Assembly: GCA_903644035.1 (NCBI GenBank)
Contig: CAHJXG010000262.1
Span: 1 to 6,094 of the forward strand
Direction of reading: 5' to 3'
Source: Rhodospirillales bacterium
GTDB taxonomy: Bacteria > Pseudomonadota > Alphaproteobacteria > Acetobacterales > Acetobacteraceae
DNA: 6,094 nucleotides
The first letter of the stretch is position 1. Each line of letters starts with the position of its first letter. Below the pieces are notes generated by a model. The model was not told where the DNA came from and searched no databases. It saw only the letters and a program-made list of their open reading frames with translations. Of this stretch, positions 4,930-6,094 are shown in pieces. The position numbers and the translations under genes are program-made.

Positions 4930-6094
4930 ATGCCCCACCCGCGCCTGCTCAGCCCGATCCAGATCGGGTCCGTCCACATCCGCAACCGGATCTGCCTCAC
5001 GGGGCACGGAACCGGCATGGGCCGGGACTTCAAGCCCGACGACCGGCAGGTCGCGTACTACGCCGAACGGGCGTTGGGCGAGGTCGGGCTGATCATGCTC
5101 GGGTCGCAGCAGATCCACCCGACGTCGCCCGGCATCACGAACCTGCTGTGCAACTACGACGACGGCATCATCCCAGGCCTCGCGCGCATCGCCCGGGCCG
5201 TCCAGGCCCATGGCGCCCGGATCTTCGGCTACCTGTCGCACATGGGCCTCGCGTCCAGCGCACGGCCCTTTCCGCTCTGGTCCGCCTCCGCCGTGCATGA
5301 CCAGAAATACGGCGAGGTCGCGCACGCCATGACGCGGACCGAGATGGGCGTCCTGGTCGCCGCCTACCGCGACGCCGCCCGGCGCAACATGGAGGCAGGC
5401 CTTGACGGGATCGAGGTGCATTGCGGCCACGGCCTGCTGCTGCACCAGTTCCTGTCGCCCGTCAGCAACCACCGCACCGACGAATACGGCGGCTCCCTCG
5501 AAAACCGGGCACGGTTTCCGTCCGAGGTGCTCGCGGCCGTGCGCGACGCGATCGGCCCCGGCGTGCCGCTGGGCATCCGCATCAGCGGCGACGAGCTGAC
5601 CGAGGGTGGCTTCGGCCTGCCGGACACGCGCCGCATCGTGCCAATGCTGGTTGCGGCCGGCGCCCTGGACTTCGTGGACGTGAGCGCGGGCAACGACGGC
5701 GACATCGTGTCCAACATGCTGCACGAGCCGCCGATGGGCCTGCCGGATGCCCCGTTCGTCCACCTGGCGCATGGGCTGCGGGAGGTCGCGGGGGTTCCGA
5801 TCATCCATGGCACCCGCATCCGCAACGCGGATGTCGGGGAGCGCGTGCTGGCAAGCGGCGCGGCCGACATGGTGGGCATGTGCCGCGCGCTGATCGCCGA
5901 CCCGCATCTGCCGCGCAAGGCGCGCGAAGGCGTCGCCGCCAGCCCCTGCGTCGGCTGCCAACAGGCCTGTTTCGGCCGGCTGCACCGTGGCAAGCCCATC
6001 AGCTGCGTCGGCACGCCCCGTACCGGGCGGGAGGTGGAATGGCCGGACCTGGCGCCCGCGGGCCGTCCGCGCCGCGTGGTGGTGGTGGGCGCCG
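4930..6094 (+). CDS. FMN/4Fe-4S flavoenzyme of the dienoyl-CoA reductase / TMADH / N-methylproline demethylase class, 3'-truncated
   Basis: 388 residues are visible; FadH/TMADH-type proteins are about 650-730, so the C-terminal nucleotide-binding domains lie outside. Residues 1-335 form an Old Yellow Enzyme TIM barrel: LLSPIQIGSVHIRNRI at the start, GLDGIEVHCGHGLLLHQF (157-174), then LSPVSNHRTDEYGGSLENR. R217 (GIRISGDE) and G316-R319 (GMCR) are the usual FMN contacts. C340, C343, C347 and C359 form a CX2CX3CX11C cluster site, the spacing I recall for E. coli FadH. RRVVVVGA (381-388) begins the Rossmann fold. H164 and H167 are kept, but position 169 is Leu, where ene-reductases have the proton-donor Tyr. 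H26-G27 aligns with TMADH His29-Cys30, so the FMN-anchoring Cys is lost. The ATG at 4930 fits the family's N-terminus, but no Shine-Dalgarno sequence precedes it. The class is sure; a demethylase or amine-dehydrogenase role is inferred. Confidence 0.92.
   Translation, partial: MPHPRLLSPIQIGSVHIRNRICLTGHGTGMGRDFKPDDRQVAYYAERALGEVGLIMLGSQQIHPTSPGITNLLCNYDDGIIPGLARIARAVQAHGARIFGYLSHMGLASSARPFPLWSASAVHDQKYGEVAHAMTRTEMGVLVAAYRDAARRNMEAGLDGIEVHCGHGLLLHQFLSPVSNHRTDEYGGSLENRARFPSEVLAAVRDAIGPGVPLGIRISGDELTEGGFGLPDTRRIVPMLVAAGALDFVDVSAGNDGDIVSNMLHEPPMGLPDAPFVHLAHGLREVAGVPIIHGTRIRNADVGERVLASGAADMVGMCRALIADPHLPRKAREGVAASPCVGCQQACFGRLHRGKPISCVGTPRTGREVEWPDLAPAGRPRRVVVVGA

Noticed and set aside
4915..5985. 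356-residue minus-strand frame opposite the FMN/FeS flavoenzyme
   Set aside because: The plus-strand frame from 4930 shows an unbroken OYE barrel with cofactor and cluster motifs. The antisense product has no family features, and its start would lie outside any visible ribosome binding site.

Overview
The window is GC-rich throughout, with strong G/C preference at third codon positions and genes packed with few spacers. This points to a high-GC proteobacterium, most likely an alphaproteobacterium (a Rhodospirillales/Acetobacteraceae-type genome is my guess). That placement rests on composition and protein style, not on a marker gene. I see no rRNA, tRNA, CRISPR array, insertion sequence or phage gene.

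Layout. Positions 1-3552 (+) hold a four-gene ABC importer operon of the spermidine/putrescine (PotABCD, COG3842/1176/1177/0687) type. It consists of the C-terminal two thirds of the ATPase (1-746, N-terminus outside the window), two inner-membrane permeases (743-1666 and 1659-2444) and a periplasmic solute-binding protein with a Tat-like signal peptide (2485-3552). The first three genes overlap by 4 and 8 bases, and only the binding protein has its own clear ribosome binding site. A 78-base convergent spacer (3553-3630) holds two GC-rich hairpins. On the minus strand, 3631-4788 encodes an FAD-dependent amine/amino-acid oxidoreductase of the DAO family. A 141-base divergent spacer (4789-4929) carries a near-perfect 19-bp direct repeat. 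It is followed on the plus strand by a flavoenzyme of the 2,4-dienoyl-CoA reductase / trimethylamine dehydrogenase / N-methylproline demethylase class (4930 to the window end). That gene has a complete four-cysteine iron-sulfur motif and is cut off at the start of its Rossmann domain.

Working together (inference). A Pot-type importer brings in a cationic or N-methylated nitrogen compound. Two flavoenzymes that characteristically oxidise or demethylate secondary and tertiary amines then process it. The second flavoenzyme has Leu where ene-reductases carry their proton-donor Tyr, and lacks the Cys that anchors FMN in trimethylamine dehydrogenase. Both points favour an oxidative demethylase-like role over an enoate reductase. 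The substrate cannot be read from the sequence. The individual families are known; the least explained elements are the regulatory repeat and the substrate of this particular gene set.
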